The notes below the pieces were generated by a model. That model was not told the origin of the DNA. It was given only the letters and a program-made list of their open reading frames with translations, and searched no databases. DNA of 64,000 bases from contig JABARV010000003.1 of assembly GCA_019186965.1 (NCBI GenBank), forward strand, positions 62,001 through 126,000, given 5' to 3'. The position numbers and the translations under genes are program-made. The stretch is from Turneriella sp. (GTDB lineage Bacteria; Spirochaetota; Leptospiria; Turneriellales; Turneriellaceae). Below, piece by piece: positions 43,931-55,479 of this stretch. Numbering within the stretch: position 1 is the stretch's first letter; the number at the start of each line of letters is the position of its first letter.

Positions 43931-44370
43931 CCCAATCGATTATTTACTTTACCGGCGTATTCTCATTTCAAAATGCTGAACATCCAAACTCAATGATTTT
44001 TTCATAAGATGTTTAGCAGATAAGGATTTACAATGGCTAAAAGCAAATCGAATTCTAAAGAAGCAAATCAAGGCGAACCGATAGAAAAGCAACTCTGGAA
44101 GGCAGCCGATAAGCTACGAAAGAATATCGATGCGGCAGAATACAAGCATATTGTTTTAGGGCTTATTTTCTTAAAATATATTTCTGATGCTTTTGAAGAG
44201 CTGTATGAAAAACTAAAATCGGGAAAAGGCGACTATAAGGGTGCTGACCCTGAAGACAAAGATGAATACACAGCAGAGAATATATTCTTTGTGCCAGATA
44301 AAGCGCGTTGGTCATATTTACAAGCCAATGCCAAGCAACCCACGATTGGTAAGCAGCTCGACGATGCGAT
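43931..44370. repeat. Direct repeat, right copy
   Basis: Partner of 37901-38338. It contains the last codons of an antitoxin-like gene ('PNRLFTLPAYSHF', preceded at once by an in-frame stop) and the first 113 codons of the intact hsdM. The 231-base intergenic region before hsdM holds nothing else I can support. Confidence 0.85.
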
Positions 44371-45586
44371 GGATGCCATAGAAAAAGAGAATCCATCGTT
44401 GAAAGATATTTTACCCAAAGTCTATGCTCGTGACAATCTAGACCCCACCAGTTTAGGTGAGCTGATTGACTTAATTAGTAATATAGCATTATCACAAGCG
44501 AAAGATAGAAGTGCAGACCTCTTTGGTCATGTCTTTGAATACTTCCTTGGAGAATTTGCTTTGGCTGAAGGCAAGAACGGTGGCCAGTTCTACACACCAC
44601 AGAGTGTGGTGGAGCTTTTAGTTTCGATGCTTGAACCCTACAAAGGCAGAGTCTTTGACCCTTGCTGTGGTTCTGGTGGCATGTTTGTACAATCTGAAAA
44701 ATTTGTCGCAAGCCACCAAGGCAGAATAAACGACATTTCGATTTATGGCCAAGAGAGCAATCTCACCACTTGGCGTTTGGCCAAGATGAACCTTGCTATT
44801 CGTGGAATAGAAAGTTCGCAGGTGAAATGGAACAACGAGGGTTCTTTTCTGAACGATGCCCACAAAGACCTGAAAGCCGATTTCGTAATTGCAAACCCTC
44901 CCTTTAACGATAGTGACTGGTCGGGTGACCAACTGCGTGGAGATGGTCGATGGCAGTTTGGCAAACCACCGGCAGGCAATGCCAACTACGCTTGGATTCA
45001 GCACTTTCTTTATCATTTAGCACCCAATGGAATTGCTGGCTTTGTATTGGCTAAAGGTTCTTTGACTTCAAAGACTTCTGGTGAGGGTGATATTCGCAAA
45101 GCCTTAATTGAAGCAAGGCTCGTCGATTGCATTGTCAACTTACCGCCAAAGCTATTCTTAAATACTCAAATACCGGCTTGTCTTTGGTTTCTGTCACGGC
45201 AGAAAGCGAAGAACAAGCGAACCGATGAAATACTCTTCATCGATGCACGCAACGAAGGCCATTTAATCAATCGAAAAAATAGAGTTTTGTCACAAGAAGA
45301 CATCCACAAAATTGCAGACACCTACCATAGGTGGAAGACCCCCAATTCAAAAGAAAAATATGAAGACATCAAAGGCTTCTGCAATTCAGCCAGCATAGAA
45401 AAAGTAAAAGAGTTAGACTATGTACTTACCCCAGGTCGTTATGTGGGATTGCCTGACGAAGAAGATGACTTTGATTTTAATGAGCGATTCACTCACTTAA
45501 AGGCAGAGTTTGAAGCCCAGCTCAAAGAAGAAGCCAAGCTCAATAAATTAATTTTAGAGAATTTGAAAAAGGTAAAGCTTTCGTAA
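44033..45586 (+). CDS. hsdM: Type I restriction-modification methyltransferase subunit
   Basis: A 517-residue N6-adenine methyltransferase subunit. The SAM-binding motif is 'VFDPCCGSGGMFVQSEKF' (about residues 205-222) and the catalytic motif is 'DFVIANPPFNDSDWSGD' with N288 as the start of NPPF. An N-terminal HsdM helical domain ('[20 protein letters not shown]') and the specificity-subunit contact region 'RIEKVKEL..VLTPGRYVG'-like end ('LDYVLTPGRYVGLPDEED') are present. Length is normal. It forms the M2S methylase with HsdS encoded 3 kb downstream; accessory genes lie between, as in many type I loci. Confidence 0.96.
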   Translation: MAKSKSNSKEANQGEPIEKQLWKAADKLRKNIDAAEYKHIVLGLIFLKYISDAFEELYEKLKSGKGDYKGADPEDKDEYTAENIFFVPDKARWSYLQANAKQPTIGKQLDDAMDAIEKENPSLKDILPKVYARDNLDPTSLGELIDLISNIALSQAKDRSADLFGHVFEYFLGEFALAEGKNGGQFYTPQSVVELLVSMLEPYKGRVFDPCCGSGGMFVQSEKFVASHQGRINDISIYGQESNLTTWRLAKMNLAIRGIESSQVKWNNEGSFLNDAHKDLKADFVIANPPFNDSDWSGDQLRGDGRWQFGKPPAGNANYAWIQHFLYHLAPNGIAGFVLAKGSLTSKTSGEGDIRKALIEARLVDCIVNLPPKLFLNTQIPACLWFLSRQKAKNKRTDEILFIDARNEGHLINRKNRVLSQEDIHKIADTYHRWKTPNSKEKYEDIKGFCNSASIEKVKELDYVLTPGRYVGLPDEEDDFDFNERFTHLKAEFEAQLKEEAKLNKLILENLKKVKLS

Positions 45587-45596
45587 AGAGGGTGTT

Positions 45597-46421
45597 ATGG
45601 GAAAAATTACTGTTTTAGAAAACGATATAACCATTATCAAATTTGAAGAAAAAGATTATATTTCTTTAACTGATATGGTTCGCTCTATTGAAAATGGGCT
45701 TTCTCTTATAGAAAAGTGGCTTCGAAATAAAAACACTATTGAATTTTTAGGTATTTGGGAAGAAATGTATAATTCAGAGTTTAATTCCCTCGAATTCGAG
45801 GGAATTAAAAATGAGGCAGGGCTAAATCGTTTTGTTTTATCGGTAAAACAATGGGTAGCAAAGACAAACTCTAAGGGTATTATCGCAAAACCAGGGCGTT
45901 ACGGAGGAACCTATGCTCATAAAGATATCGCTTTTGAGTTTGCCTCATGGGTTTCTCCACAATTTAAGCTTTACCTGATTAAAGAGTTTCAGCGACTCAA
46001 AGACGAAGAGCTAAAGCAGCTCGGTTGGGATATTCGCCGAAACCTAACTAAAATAAATTACCGTATTCACACCGACGCAATAAAACAAAATCTATTACCC
46101 CCAGAACTCACTAAGGCCCAAATAGCTCTTGTTTATGCAAATGAAGCAGATGTCTTAAATATGGCACTTTTTGGAAAGACTGCAAAACAATGGCGAGAGG
46201 CAAACTCTAATAAAGACGGTAACATTCGTGACTATGCCGATGTATCACAGCTTGTATGCTTAGCCAATCTTGAAACATTGAATGCGCACCTTATTCAACA
46301 AGGTGTTAACCAAAGCGAGCGACTAGTTTTGCTAAACCAAACAGCAATTAAACAAATGAAAATTCTTACCGCTGATAAAGGTGTGAAGCGTTTAGAAGGT
46401 ATGGATGGAGCACAAAGTTGA
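45597..46421 (+). CDS. KilA-N domain protein
   Basis: A 274-residue protein. The N-terminal KilA-N domain is recognised by 'YISLTDMVRSIENGLSLIEK', 'WLRNKNTIEFLGIWEEMYN', and 'TNSKGIIAKPGRYGGTYAHK' with 'DIAFEFASWVSPQFKLYLIK', the conserved core. KilA-N is a DNA-binding domain of phages and mobile elements. The C-terminal half is helical and would mediate oligomerisation. It is 10 bases after hsdM, so it is probably co-transcribed. Such genes are common between hsdM and hsdS; their role there is unsettled. Confidence 0.9.
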   Translation: MGKITVLENDITIIKFEEKDYISLTDMVRSIENGLSLIEKWLRNKNTIEFLGIWEEMYNSEFNSLEFEGIKNEAGLNRFVLSVKQWVAKTNSKGIIAKPGRYGGTYAHKDIAFEFASWVSPQFKLYLIKEFQRLKDEELKQLGWDIRRNLTKINYRIHTDAIKQNLLPPELTKAQIALVYANEADVLNMALFGKTAKQWREANSNKDGNIRDYADVSQLVCLANLETLNAHLIQQGVNQSERLVLLNQTAIKQMKILTADKGVKRLEGMDGAQS

Positions 46422-46521
46422 AAGGCAACTGTCAACTGATAGAAAACTTAAGGTCACAAATTGCGACCTTAAAGAAGAATATATTATGCCAACAAATAGA
46501 GTAAAGGTAAAACCAATATGA
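46405..46521 (+). CDS. Possible 38-residue coupling ORF
   Basis: An ATG at 46405, in another frame within the end of the KilA-N gene, opens a 38-codon frame whose TGA overlaps the ORF6N start (ATGA). It spans the palindrome at 46446-46473. It may only serve to carry ribosomes to the next start, or be chance. Another frame across the same bases reads ENLRSQIATLKKN, matching part of the ORF6N family. Confidence 0.25.
   Translation: MEHKVERQLSTDRKLKVTNCDLKEEYIMPTNRVKVKPI
46446..46473. repeat. Palindrome resembling the ORF6N 'LRSQIAT' coding segment, copy 1
   Basis: Arms CTTAAGGTC and GACCTTAAAG flank ACAAATTGC. A nearly identical sequence lies at 47866-47897 (AAGGTCGCAAATTGCGACTT). In one frame both encode LRSQIAT, a conserved ORF6N motif that is missing from the adjacent broken ORF6N gene. 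Confidence 0.5.
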
Positions 46522-46966
46522 GTGAAGGTCAACAAACTGTAGTCAGAAACAAGATTAAAGAACATATTTATACCATACGTGACCAGCAGGTTATGCTTGA
46601 TGAAGAATTTGCAGAACTCTATGGAGTTGAGACACGAATTTTGAACCAGGCAGTGAAAAGAAATGCTGAACGGTTTCCGCAAGAGTTTATGTTTCAACTC
46701 ACCGATAATGAACTTGAAATCTTGGGGTTGTCCAATAGGCCGCTTACGCGGCTATTGAACAACCTAAAAAGGCGAAAATTAGCTTATTTTGCGTGCTACG
46801 CACGCAAAATAAGCGTTAAATTTACCCTTTTTAGACAGTCCCAAGTTCTGAGCATGGCGGTAGAAGATATTTACCCTATGCTTTTACTGAGCAAGGCATT
46901 GCGATGCTTTCAGCGGTATTAAAAAGTGACTTTGCGGTTAAAGTTAGTATTCAGACGGTAAAGTAA
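46518..46966 (+). pseudogene. ORF6N-domain gene interrupted by a palindromic element
   Basis: The first part encodes the ORF6N domain: 'IYTIRDQQVMLDEEFAELYG' and 'RFPQEFMFQLTDNELEIL'. The frame then enters a 119-bp palindromic element and runs to a stop at 46920-46922. The family C-terminus resumes in another frame after the element: [17 protein letters not shown], then '[20 protein letters not shown]', ending at TAA 46964-46966. The LRSQxxT segment expected at the junction is missing. ORF6N proteins are DNA-binding proteins of phage and mobile elements. The truncated product might still fold as the N-terminal domain. Confidence 0.8.
46724..46842. mobile_element. 119-bp palindromic insertion in the ORF6N gene
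   Basis: The ends GGGGTTGTCC (46724) and GACAGTCCC (46834-46842) are imperfect inverted repeats. It holds two strong hairpins: CAATAGGCCGC/GCGGCTATTG around TTAC, and a 14-bp stem CTTATTTTGCGTGC/GCACGCAAAATAAG with loop TAC (46783-46813). The first hairpin core recurs at the 3' end of trmH, outside the island. The right end is identical over 15 bases to the element at 37738-37814. Confidence 0.6.
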
Positions 46967-46967
46967 A

Positions 46968-47831
46968 ATGAGTAGTGAAATAATTTTATATCAAGCTAAT
47001 GGTTTGTCTGAAAAAATAGAGGTAAGGATTGAAGATGAAACCGTTTGGTTATCGCAGCAGCAAATGGCTGAACTATTTCAACAAACTAAACAGAATATTA
47101 GCTTACACATCAATAATTGCTTTAAAGAAAAGGAGCTAAAGAAAACCGCAACTGTCAAGGAATCCTTGACAGTTCAGAAAGAGGGAAGTAGAACAATTAA
47201 ACGAATGATAGAGTACTACAATCTCGATGTAATTATTTCAGTTGGTTACCGAGTGAAATCTAAACAAGGTACTCAATTTCGTATTTGGGCAACAAGGGTT
47301 TTAAGAGAATATCTACTTAAAGGCTATGCGCTAAACCAACGAGTAAACCGTATTGAAAATACAGTTGAGAATTTAGCTACAAAGGTACATCAAATTGATT
47401 TTCAAATTAAAAGTAAAGACCTGCCGCAAAAGGGTATCTTCTACAATGGTCAAGTTTTCGATGCGTGGCATTTTGTTTCGGATATTGTTCGCAGTGCTAA
47501 AAAATCTATTATTCTCATCGATAACTACATCGACGATTCAGTTTTAACTCTTTTTGCCAAACGCAGAAAGAAAGTAGCCGTTACGCTGCTGACGAAGAAG
47601 GGCAATGCAAAGCTATCCTTGGATATTCAAAAATTCAATGCACAGTACGAGCCTGTTACCTTAACCGAATTTACCGATTCGCATGACCGTTTCTTAATCA
47701 TCGACGAGAGTGATATTTACCATATTGGGGCATCACTCAAAGACTTAGGTAAAAAGTGGTTTGCTTTTTCAAAAATTGATATAGCTGATGTCAGTATTTT
47801 AGACAAGTTGAAGAAGGCAAAGTTATTATGA
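46968..47831 (+). CDS. RhuM-family protein with PLD-like C-terminal domain
   Basis: A 287-residue protein. The N-terminal RhuM domain is clear: 'IEVRIEDETVWLSQQQMAEL', 'ISLHINNCFKEKEL', 'RMIEYYNLDVIISVGYRVKS' and 'QFRIWATRVLREYLLKGYAL'. After a helical linker, residues about 155-287 resemble a phospholipase-D-like fold: 'SAKKSIILIDNYIDDSVLTL', 'HDRFLIID' (HxK-like, with Arg for Lys) and 'YHIGASLKDLGKKWFAFSKI'. RhuM genes are frequent inside type I R-M loci; their function is unknown. It starts 1 base after the ORF6N stop. Confidence 0.85.
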   Translation: MSSEIILYQANGLSEKIEVRIEDETVWLSQQQMAELFQQTKQNISLHINNCFKEKELKKTATVKESLTVQKEGSRTIKRMIEYYNLDVIISVGYRVKSKQGTQFRIWATRVLREYLLKGYALNQRVNRIENTVENLATKVHQIDFQIKSKDLPQKGIFYNGQVFDAWHFVSDIVRSAKKSIILIDNYIDDSVLTLFAKRRKKVAVTLLTKKGNAKLSLDIQKFNAQYEPVTLTEFTDSHDRFLIIDESDIYHIGASLKDLGKKWFAFSKIDIADVSILDKLKKAKLL

Positions 47832-48037
47832 GTAACCATTTATCAACAGGTAAGAGGCATACGCTTTTAAGGTCGCAAATTGCGACTTCAAAGAAGACGG
47901 TGGCTTCTTCGCTCGTTTCGAGAGCCTCAACGAGCGGGAATACTTCGAGAGCCTCAACGAGCGGGAATACTTCGAGAGCCTCAGCGACCGAAATAGTATC
48001 GGTCGTTGAGGCTCTCGAAACGACCGACAATAAATAA
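47828..48037 (+). CDS. Repeat-derived short ORF
   Basis: A 69-codon frame overlapping the RhuM stop by 4 bases (ATGA). Its sequence is 'HTLLRSQIATSKKTVASSL' followed by repeats of SRASTSGNT, which come from the palindromes at 47910-48026. It has no conserved domain and is probably a by-product of repeat insertion, but it is well placed for translational coupling. Confidence 0.25.
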   Translation: MSNHLSTGKRHTLLRSQIATSKKTVASSLVSRASTSGNTSRASTSGNTSRASATEIVSVVEALETTDNK

Positions 48038-48633
48038 CATGAAAGGCTGGGTTTACATATTACGATGTGCTGATGGTAGCTACTACACGGGTAGCACCAA
48101 TAATCTGGAACTACGCCTACAGCAGCATAAAAATGGCGAAGGAGCCAACTACACCAAAAAGCGACTACCTATCGAACTCGTTTACTGCGAGCAACACTCA
48201 CGAATTGATAAAGCTTTTTATAGAGAAAAACAAATACAAGGCTGGTCGCATAAAAAGAAAGAAGCTCTAGTTACAGGCCAACACGCCAATTTGCCAGAGT
48301 TTGCTATTGCATATAGGGATAAAGAAACGGTCACTTCGAGAGCCTCAGTGACCGAAGAAAAAGTCCCCCAGGACATTTCAGTATCGGCAGTGACCGAAAG
48401 CATTTCGAGTGCCTCTACTACGGTCGCTTCGAGAGCCTCAGCGACCGGAATAGTATCGCTAACTGAAGCTCTCACGGTGGCTTCGAGTGCCTCTCCATCG
48501 CTCGTTTCGAGAGCCTCAACGAGCGGAGTAATAGGAGATACTCTCGCGGTCACTGAGGCTCAGTCTTCGGTCACTGAGGCTCTCGCGGTCACTGAGGCTC
48601 AACATTCGGTGGCTGAGGCACTCGAAGCCACCG
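47910..48633. repeat. Array of 27-bp palindromes with covarying arms
   Basis: Six full units have 8-base arms around an 11-base loop TCGAGAGCCTC (or its reverse complement). Arms are CGCTCGTT/AACGAGCG at 47910 and 48499, CGGTCGTT/AACGACCG at 48000 (reversed), CGGTCACT/AGTGACCG at 48328, CGGTCGCT/AGCGACCG at 48421, and CGGTGGCT/AGCCACCG at 48607 (reversed). Arm bases change between units but always stay complementary. Partial units lie between, for example at 47945-47990 and 48404, 48543-48600. Most of the array is inside the GIY-YIG reading frame. Confidence 0.85.
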
Positions 48634-48653
48634 ACAAGGCAGGTGTTGTGTGA
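48039..48653 (+). CDS. GIY-YIG nuclease with palindrome-encoded C-terminal tail
   Basis: A 204-residue protein from the ATG at 48039 (MKGWVYILRCADGSYYTG). Residues 1-85 are a UPF0213/YhbQ-like GIY-YIG nuclease domain: 'VYILRCADGSYYTGSTNNLE' holds the two Tyr and the Gly, 'LRLQQHKNGEGANYTKKR' the Arg and basic patch, and 'AFYREKQIQGWSHKKKEAL' the catalytic Glu. The remaining ~110 residues are Ser/Ala/Thr/Val repeats (SRASVTEE, SRASATG, AVTEAQ) encoded by the 27-bp palindrome array. Normal family members end soon after residue 90. It lies between RhuM and hsdS and overlaps the hsdS start by 4 bases. Confidence 0.85.
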   Translation: MKGWVYILRCADGSYYTGSTNNLELRLQQHKNGEGANYTKKRLPIELVYCEQHSRIDKAFYREKQIQGWSHKKKEALVTGQHANLPEFAIAYRDKETVTSRASVTEEKVPQDISVSAVTESISSASTTVASRASATGIVSLTEALTVASSASPSLVSRASTSGVIGDTLAVTEAQSSVTEALAVTEAQHSVAEALEATDKAGVV

Positions 48654-49821
48654 AAGATTGGAAAGAGTGTAAGCTGGGGGAAATAGCAACATTTATTAAT
48701 GGTCGTGCATATAAAGCAACTGAGTTCAAAGAAGCAGGGACTCCGATTATTCGAATTCAAAATCTGACCGGTACCGGTAACCTTGTTTATTCCAACTTAA
48801 AACTTCCTGATAATAAATATATTGAAAAGAATGATTTAATATATGCATGGTCTGCAACGTTTGGCCCGTATATTTGGAAAGGGGTACGCGGTATTTTTCA
48901 TTATCATATTTGGAAAATAGAATGTAATCAGAATATCGATAAACAATATCTTTATTTTCACTTGTTGCGAACAACAAAGTATATGCAAGAGTCAGGAAAT
49001 GGCACTCTATTTACTCATATAACAAAAGAACTGATGGAGTCATTCCCCATCCTCCTTCCCCCGCTCGCCGAACAAAAAGCCATCGCTGGTGTGCTGTCGA
49101 GCCTTGATGACAAAATAGACCTACTACACCGCCAAAACAAAACTCTTGAGGCAATGGCTGAGGCATTGTTTCGGCAGTGGTTTATCGAGCCTTGCAAAGA
49201 TGGTTTGCCAGAGGGGTGGGTGGAAGGGTATGTTTCTGACTTAGCAGTTCATTTAAGAGATTCTGCCCACCCAAATAAAAACCCAGAGATATACTTCTCA
49301 CATTTTAGTATTCCTGCATTTGATAATAATAAAGAGCCTGTTATTGAGAAAGGCTCAGAGATTAAAAGTAGTAAATATCAAGTATCAACAAATTCTATTT
49401 TATTTTCAAAGTTAAACCCTCATAAAGATAAAAGAGTTTGGCTTATTTTGAATGAATTGCCTGATAATTCGATTTGCTCTACAGAGTTTCAAGTAATAAT
49501 GCCTAAAAATAATATTTCTCTATTTTTTTTATATGGCTGGCTCACTTATACGGCGAACTATAATGAAATTGTATCTGGTGTTGGAGGTACGAGTAGCAGT
49601 CATCAACGAATAGATCCAAAGTCAATTTTTGACTTCCAGTGTGTTTCTACTGACACAAATTATATGATAGAATACAACAATAGAGTTGCACCGTTATTTA
49701 ACAAACAGCTTAAGAACCAAACCCAAATCCGTACCCTCGAAAAACTCCGCGACACCCTATTGCCAAAGCTGATGAGTGGTGAGGTGCGCTGTGTTGAGCC
49801 TGTCGAAACAAGGGTGAAAAT

Positions 49822-49825
<4 letters not shown>
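48650..49825 (+). CDS. hsdS: Type I restriction-modification specificity subunit
   Basis: A 391-residue HsdS with two target-recognition domains, each followed by a conserved helical spacer. TRD1 starts 'WKECKLGEIATFINGRAYKA' and ends at 'LPPLAEQKAIAGVLSSLDDK' (about 140-160). TRD2 spans about 185-345 and ends at 'TQIRTLEKLRDTLLPKLMSG'. The start is GTG at 48650, overlapping the GIY-YIG stop (GTGA), and the end overlaps hsdR (ATGA). It sets the DNA target sequence. Its 3' end holds GTTGAGCCTGTCGAAAC, a palindrome of the same general type as the array upstream. Confidence 0.95.
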
Positions 49826-53078
<3,253 letters not shown>

Positions 53079-53140
53079 ATTTTTTTACGATCCCCTGCGG
53101 AGCCTGCCCTGAGCGGAGCCGAAGGGTCGCCATTATATTG

Positions 53141-53175
53141 TTAGCAAACAGGGGGCTTTGCCCCCTGTTTGCTAA
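53141..53175. terminator. Strong 16-bp hairpin between two tRNA genes
   Basis: Arms TTAGCAAACAGGGGGC and GCCCCCTGTTTGCTAA pair perfectly around loop TTT. No T-run follows on either strand, so it is not a classic intrinsic terminator; it may be a processing or blocking structure. A REP-like CCCTGAGCGGAGCCGAAGGG lies just to its left (53107-53126). Confidence 0.5.
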
Positions 53176-53183
53176 CTCAAATT

Positions 53184-53256
<73 letters not shown>

Positions 53257-53317
53257 GTATTACGGCAGACAATGCTTTTGAGACAGGCAGACAATCCTTT
53301 TTAGCTTCCCTAAGTAA

Positions 53318-55477
53318 ATGCAGCCTAAAATTAGCCCACAGCCAAAAATGAACACCTCTTCCATTGCATACCGCAATGACTTGCAAGGCTTACGGGCTTT
53401 AGCGGTTATCGCTGTTCTTTTTTTCCATATCTGGCCCGATTCTTTCCGTGGAGGATTTATCGGTGTCGATGTTTTTTTTGTTATTTCAGGGTTTCTCATA
53501 ACAACCCTTTTGATTGTCGAGATTGAAAAAACGGGACGGCTCGATTTAGGAAATTTTTGGGCGCGGCGTATGCGGCGGCTTTTGCCCGCTGCAACTTTAG
53601 TCATTATTGTTTCGCTTTTTCTTGCATTTAAGTACATGCCAGAAACAGACTGGCTCAATACCACAAAACAGGCTTTTGCATCTTCGCTCTATTTCCAAAA
53701 CTGGATGTTGGTTCTGCAATCGGTTGATTACATGGCGCGTGAGGCAAGCGCAACCCTTGTCCAGCACTACTGGTCTCTTTCTATCGAAGAACAATTTTAT
53801 ATTGCCTGGCCACTCATTATTTTTTTGGCTGTGGCAATAGGCCGAGGCACTCTACGGAGCATACGCTCGGTTGCGCTTATTTTTTCTACTGTAATACTTG
53901 TTGCTTCTTTTTCCATTTCGGCTTTTGTTTATTTAGGAGCGCCACACGGATATTTTACGAGCACTACCCGCGCATGGGAGCTTTCTTTAGGCGCAACCCT
54001 TGCAATCCTTTGGCCGCGTATCCAGCTCGACCCAATTTTTCGGGTCATTTTAAGCTGGGTCGGATTAACTCTAGTTGTTGCTTCAGTTTTTGTAATTAAG
54101 CAAGACCAGAATTTTCCCGGTTACATTGCACTTTTGCCAACCTTTGGCACTGTGTTTCTTATTTTGGGAAACCAAGCGTCCGGTGCAGCAGGAACTCTTT
54201 TGGGATACCAACCCATGCGCTTTGTCGGAGACATTTCGTACGCAGTTTATTTATGGCACTGGCCCCTTGTGGTTGTGTCAAAACAAATCCCCGAAATCGC
54301 CAAGTTGTCCAGTGGACTACAGGCTGCTTTTATTATCGCCACTACGTTTATTCTCTCTATACTCACTAAATATTTTGTTGAAGATCCGTTCCGTACGGGG
54401 GTTCTCACTTTTGGGCTTCGTACAAAAAATCGAAAAATTTTTGTACGGAGCTCCATTATTACCGCACTCTGCTTAATCCTCCTTAGCTCTTCTCTCTCTA
54501 CGTACAAATGGATAGAAGAAGACAAGCGCTGGACGGAACTTAAAAACCGAGAAAAAGAAATAATACATCCCCCCGACGATTACCCGGGCGCACGTGCAAT
54601 GGATGCAGTAAACCCTGCCCCTGTTCCCGAAGGAAAAAAAGTAATTCCCAATCCTACCATTGCTGAGTACAACATGGATGGCAAGCATGCACACTGTATG
54701 GGGCTAACGGGAAGTTACGCAATACGCCCCTGCGAATTCGGCAACCGGAACGGGGAGCGCTTCATTGTACTTGCGGGGGATTCGCACGCAATGCAATACG
54801 GTACAGCATTAGAAAAAGTTGCGACTCTACACAATTGGCGTCTTTTAGTGCTTACAAAACCCGCATGCCCTTTTGGCGAATTTCCTGTTTACTACGAAGG
54901 CTGGGAAAGGGCGGAGTGTACGTTCTGGAAAAAAGAGGTTTTGAAATTGATTACTGCACAAAAACCAGATTTGCTTATTATAGGTACAGCACGTGCTGGC
55001 CTTTTTGGCCAAATTGCAAGCCCCGAAAAACAAATCGCAGGGTATAAATCGTACTGGCAAAAATTTCTCGACGCAGGAATCCGCGTTGCTGTTATTCGCG
55101 ATAATCCCCTTATGCGTGGGGGAAAATATAGCTATATGACCCCTGCGGGATGCGTACTATCGCGCTCAAAAAGCGTATCCGATTGTAAAAATCCGCGTAA
55201 AAAAGCTTTGGAGTCCCTCAAAGATTATCTTGTCACTGTACAAGAAGCAATGAAGGACACGGTTTCACTTATTGACCTAAGTAACTATTTTTGCGATGCT
55301 GAGTTTTGTTATTCTGTCATTGGAAATATTTTAGTATACCGTGACTACCACCACATTACAGATGTATACGGTAAAACACTTGCTCCATATTTGGACAAAA
55401 TAGTACAAAACCTACTCAAAAAACCCGCGCCTACTCCGGTATCTGTGCAACAACAGGCGCCTCTCAACCAACCTTAA
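53318..55477 (+). CDS. OafA/YrhL-type acyltransferase with SGNH domain
   Basis: A 719-residue protein. Residues about 15-370 are an acyltransferase-3 membrane domain: 'YRNDLQGLRALAVIAVLFFH' with the catalytic His, 'FIGVDVFFVISGFLITTLLI', 'FWARRMRRLLPAATLVIIVS', and about ten helices. After an 80-residue linker comes an SGNH hydrolase domain: 'IVLAGDSHAMQYGTALEK' (GDS) and the C-terminal 'YRDYHHITDVYGKTLAPYL' with D and H. Such proteins O-acetylate cell-surface polysaccharides. The start at 53318 or ATG 53348 cannot be decided; neither has a clear ribosome site. Confidence 0.92.
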   Translation: MQPKISPQPKMNTSSIAYRNDLQGLRALAVIAVLFFHIWPDSFRGGFIGVDVFFVISGFLITTLLIVEIEKTGRLDLGNFWARRMRRLLPAATLVIIVSLFLAFKYMPETDWLNTTKQAFASSLYFQNWMLVLQSVDYMAREASATLVQHYWSLSIEEQFYIAWPLIIFLAVAIGRGTLRSIRSVALIFSTVILVASFSISAFVYLGAPHGYFTSTTRAWELSLGATLAILWPRIQLDPIFRVILSWVGLTLVVASVFVIKQDQNFPGYIALLPTFGTVFLILGNQASGAAGTLLGYQPMRFVGDISYAVYLWHWPLVVVSKQIPEIAKLSSGLQAAFIIATTFILSILTKYFVEDPFRTGVLTFGLRTKNRKIFVRSSIITALCLILLSSSLSTYKWIEEDKRWTELKNREKEIIHPPDDYPGARAMDAVNPAPVPEGKKVIPNPTIAEYNMDGKHAHCMGLTGSYAIRPCEFGNRNGERFIVLAGDSHAMQYGTALEKVATLHNWRLLVLTKPACPFGEFPVYYEGWERAECTFWKKEVLKLITAQKPDLLIIGTARAGLFGQIASPEKQIAGYKSYWQKFLDAGIRVAVIRDNPLMRGGKYSYMTPAGCVLSRSKSVSDCKNPRKKALESLKDYLVTVQEAMKDTVSLIDLSNYFCDAEFCYSVIGNILVYRDYHHITDVYGKTLAPYLDKIVQNLLKKPAPTPVSVQQQAPLNQP

Positions 55478-55479
55478 AA

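Noticed and set aside
47910-48633. CRISPR array
   Set aside because: The units are palindromes in both orientations with irregular spacing and no unique spacers of constant length, and no cas genes are present.
53141-53175. Intrinsic terminator for the tRNA genes
   Set aside because: The stem is perfect but no T-run follows on either strand, so I list it as a hairpin with low confidence in termination.
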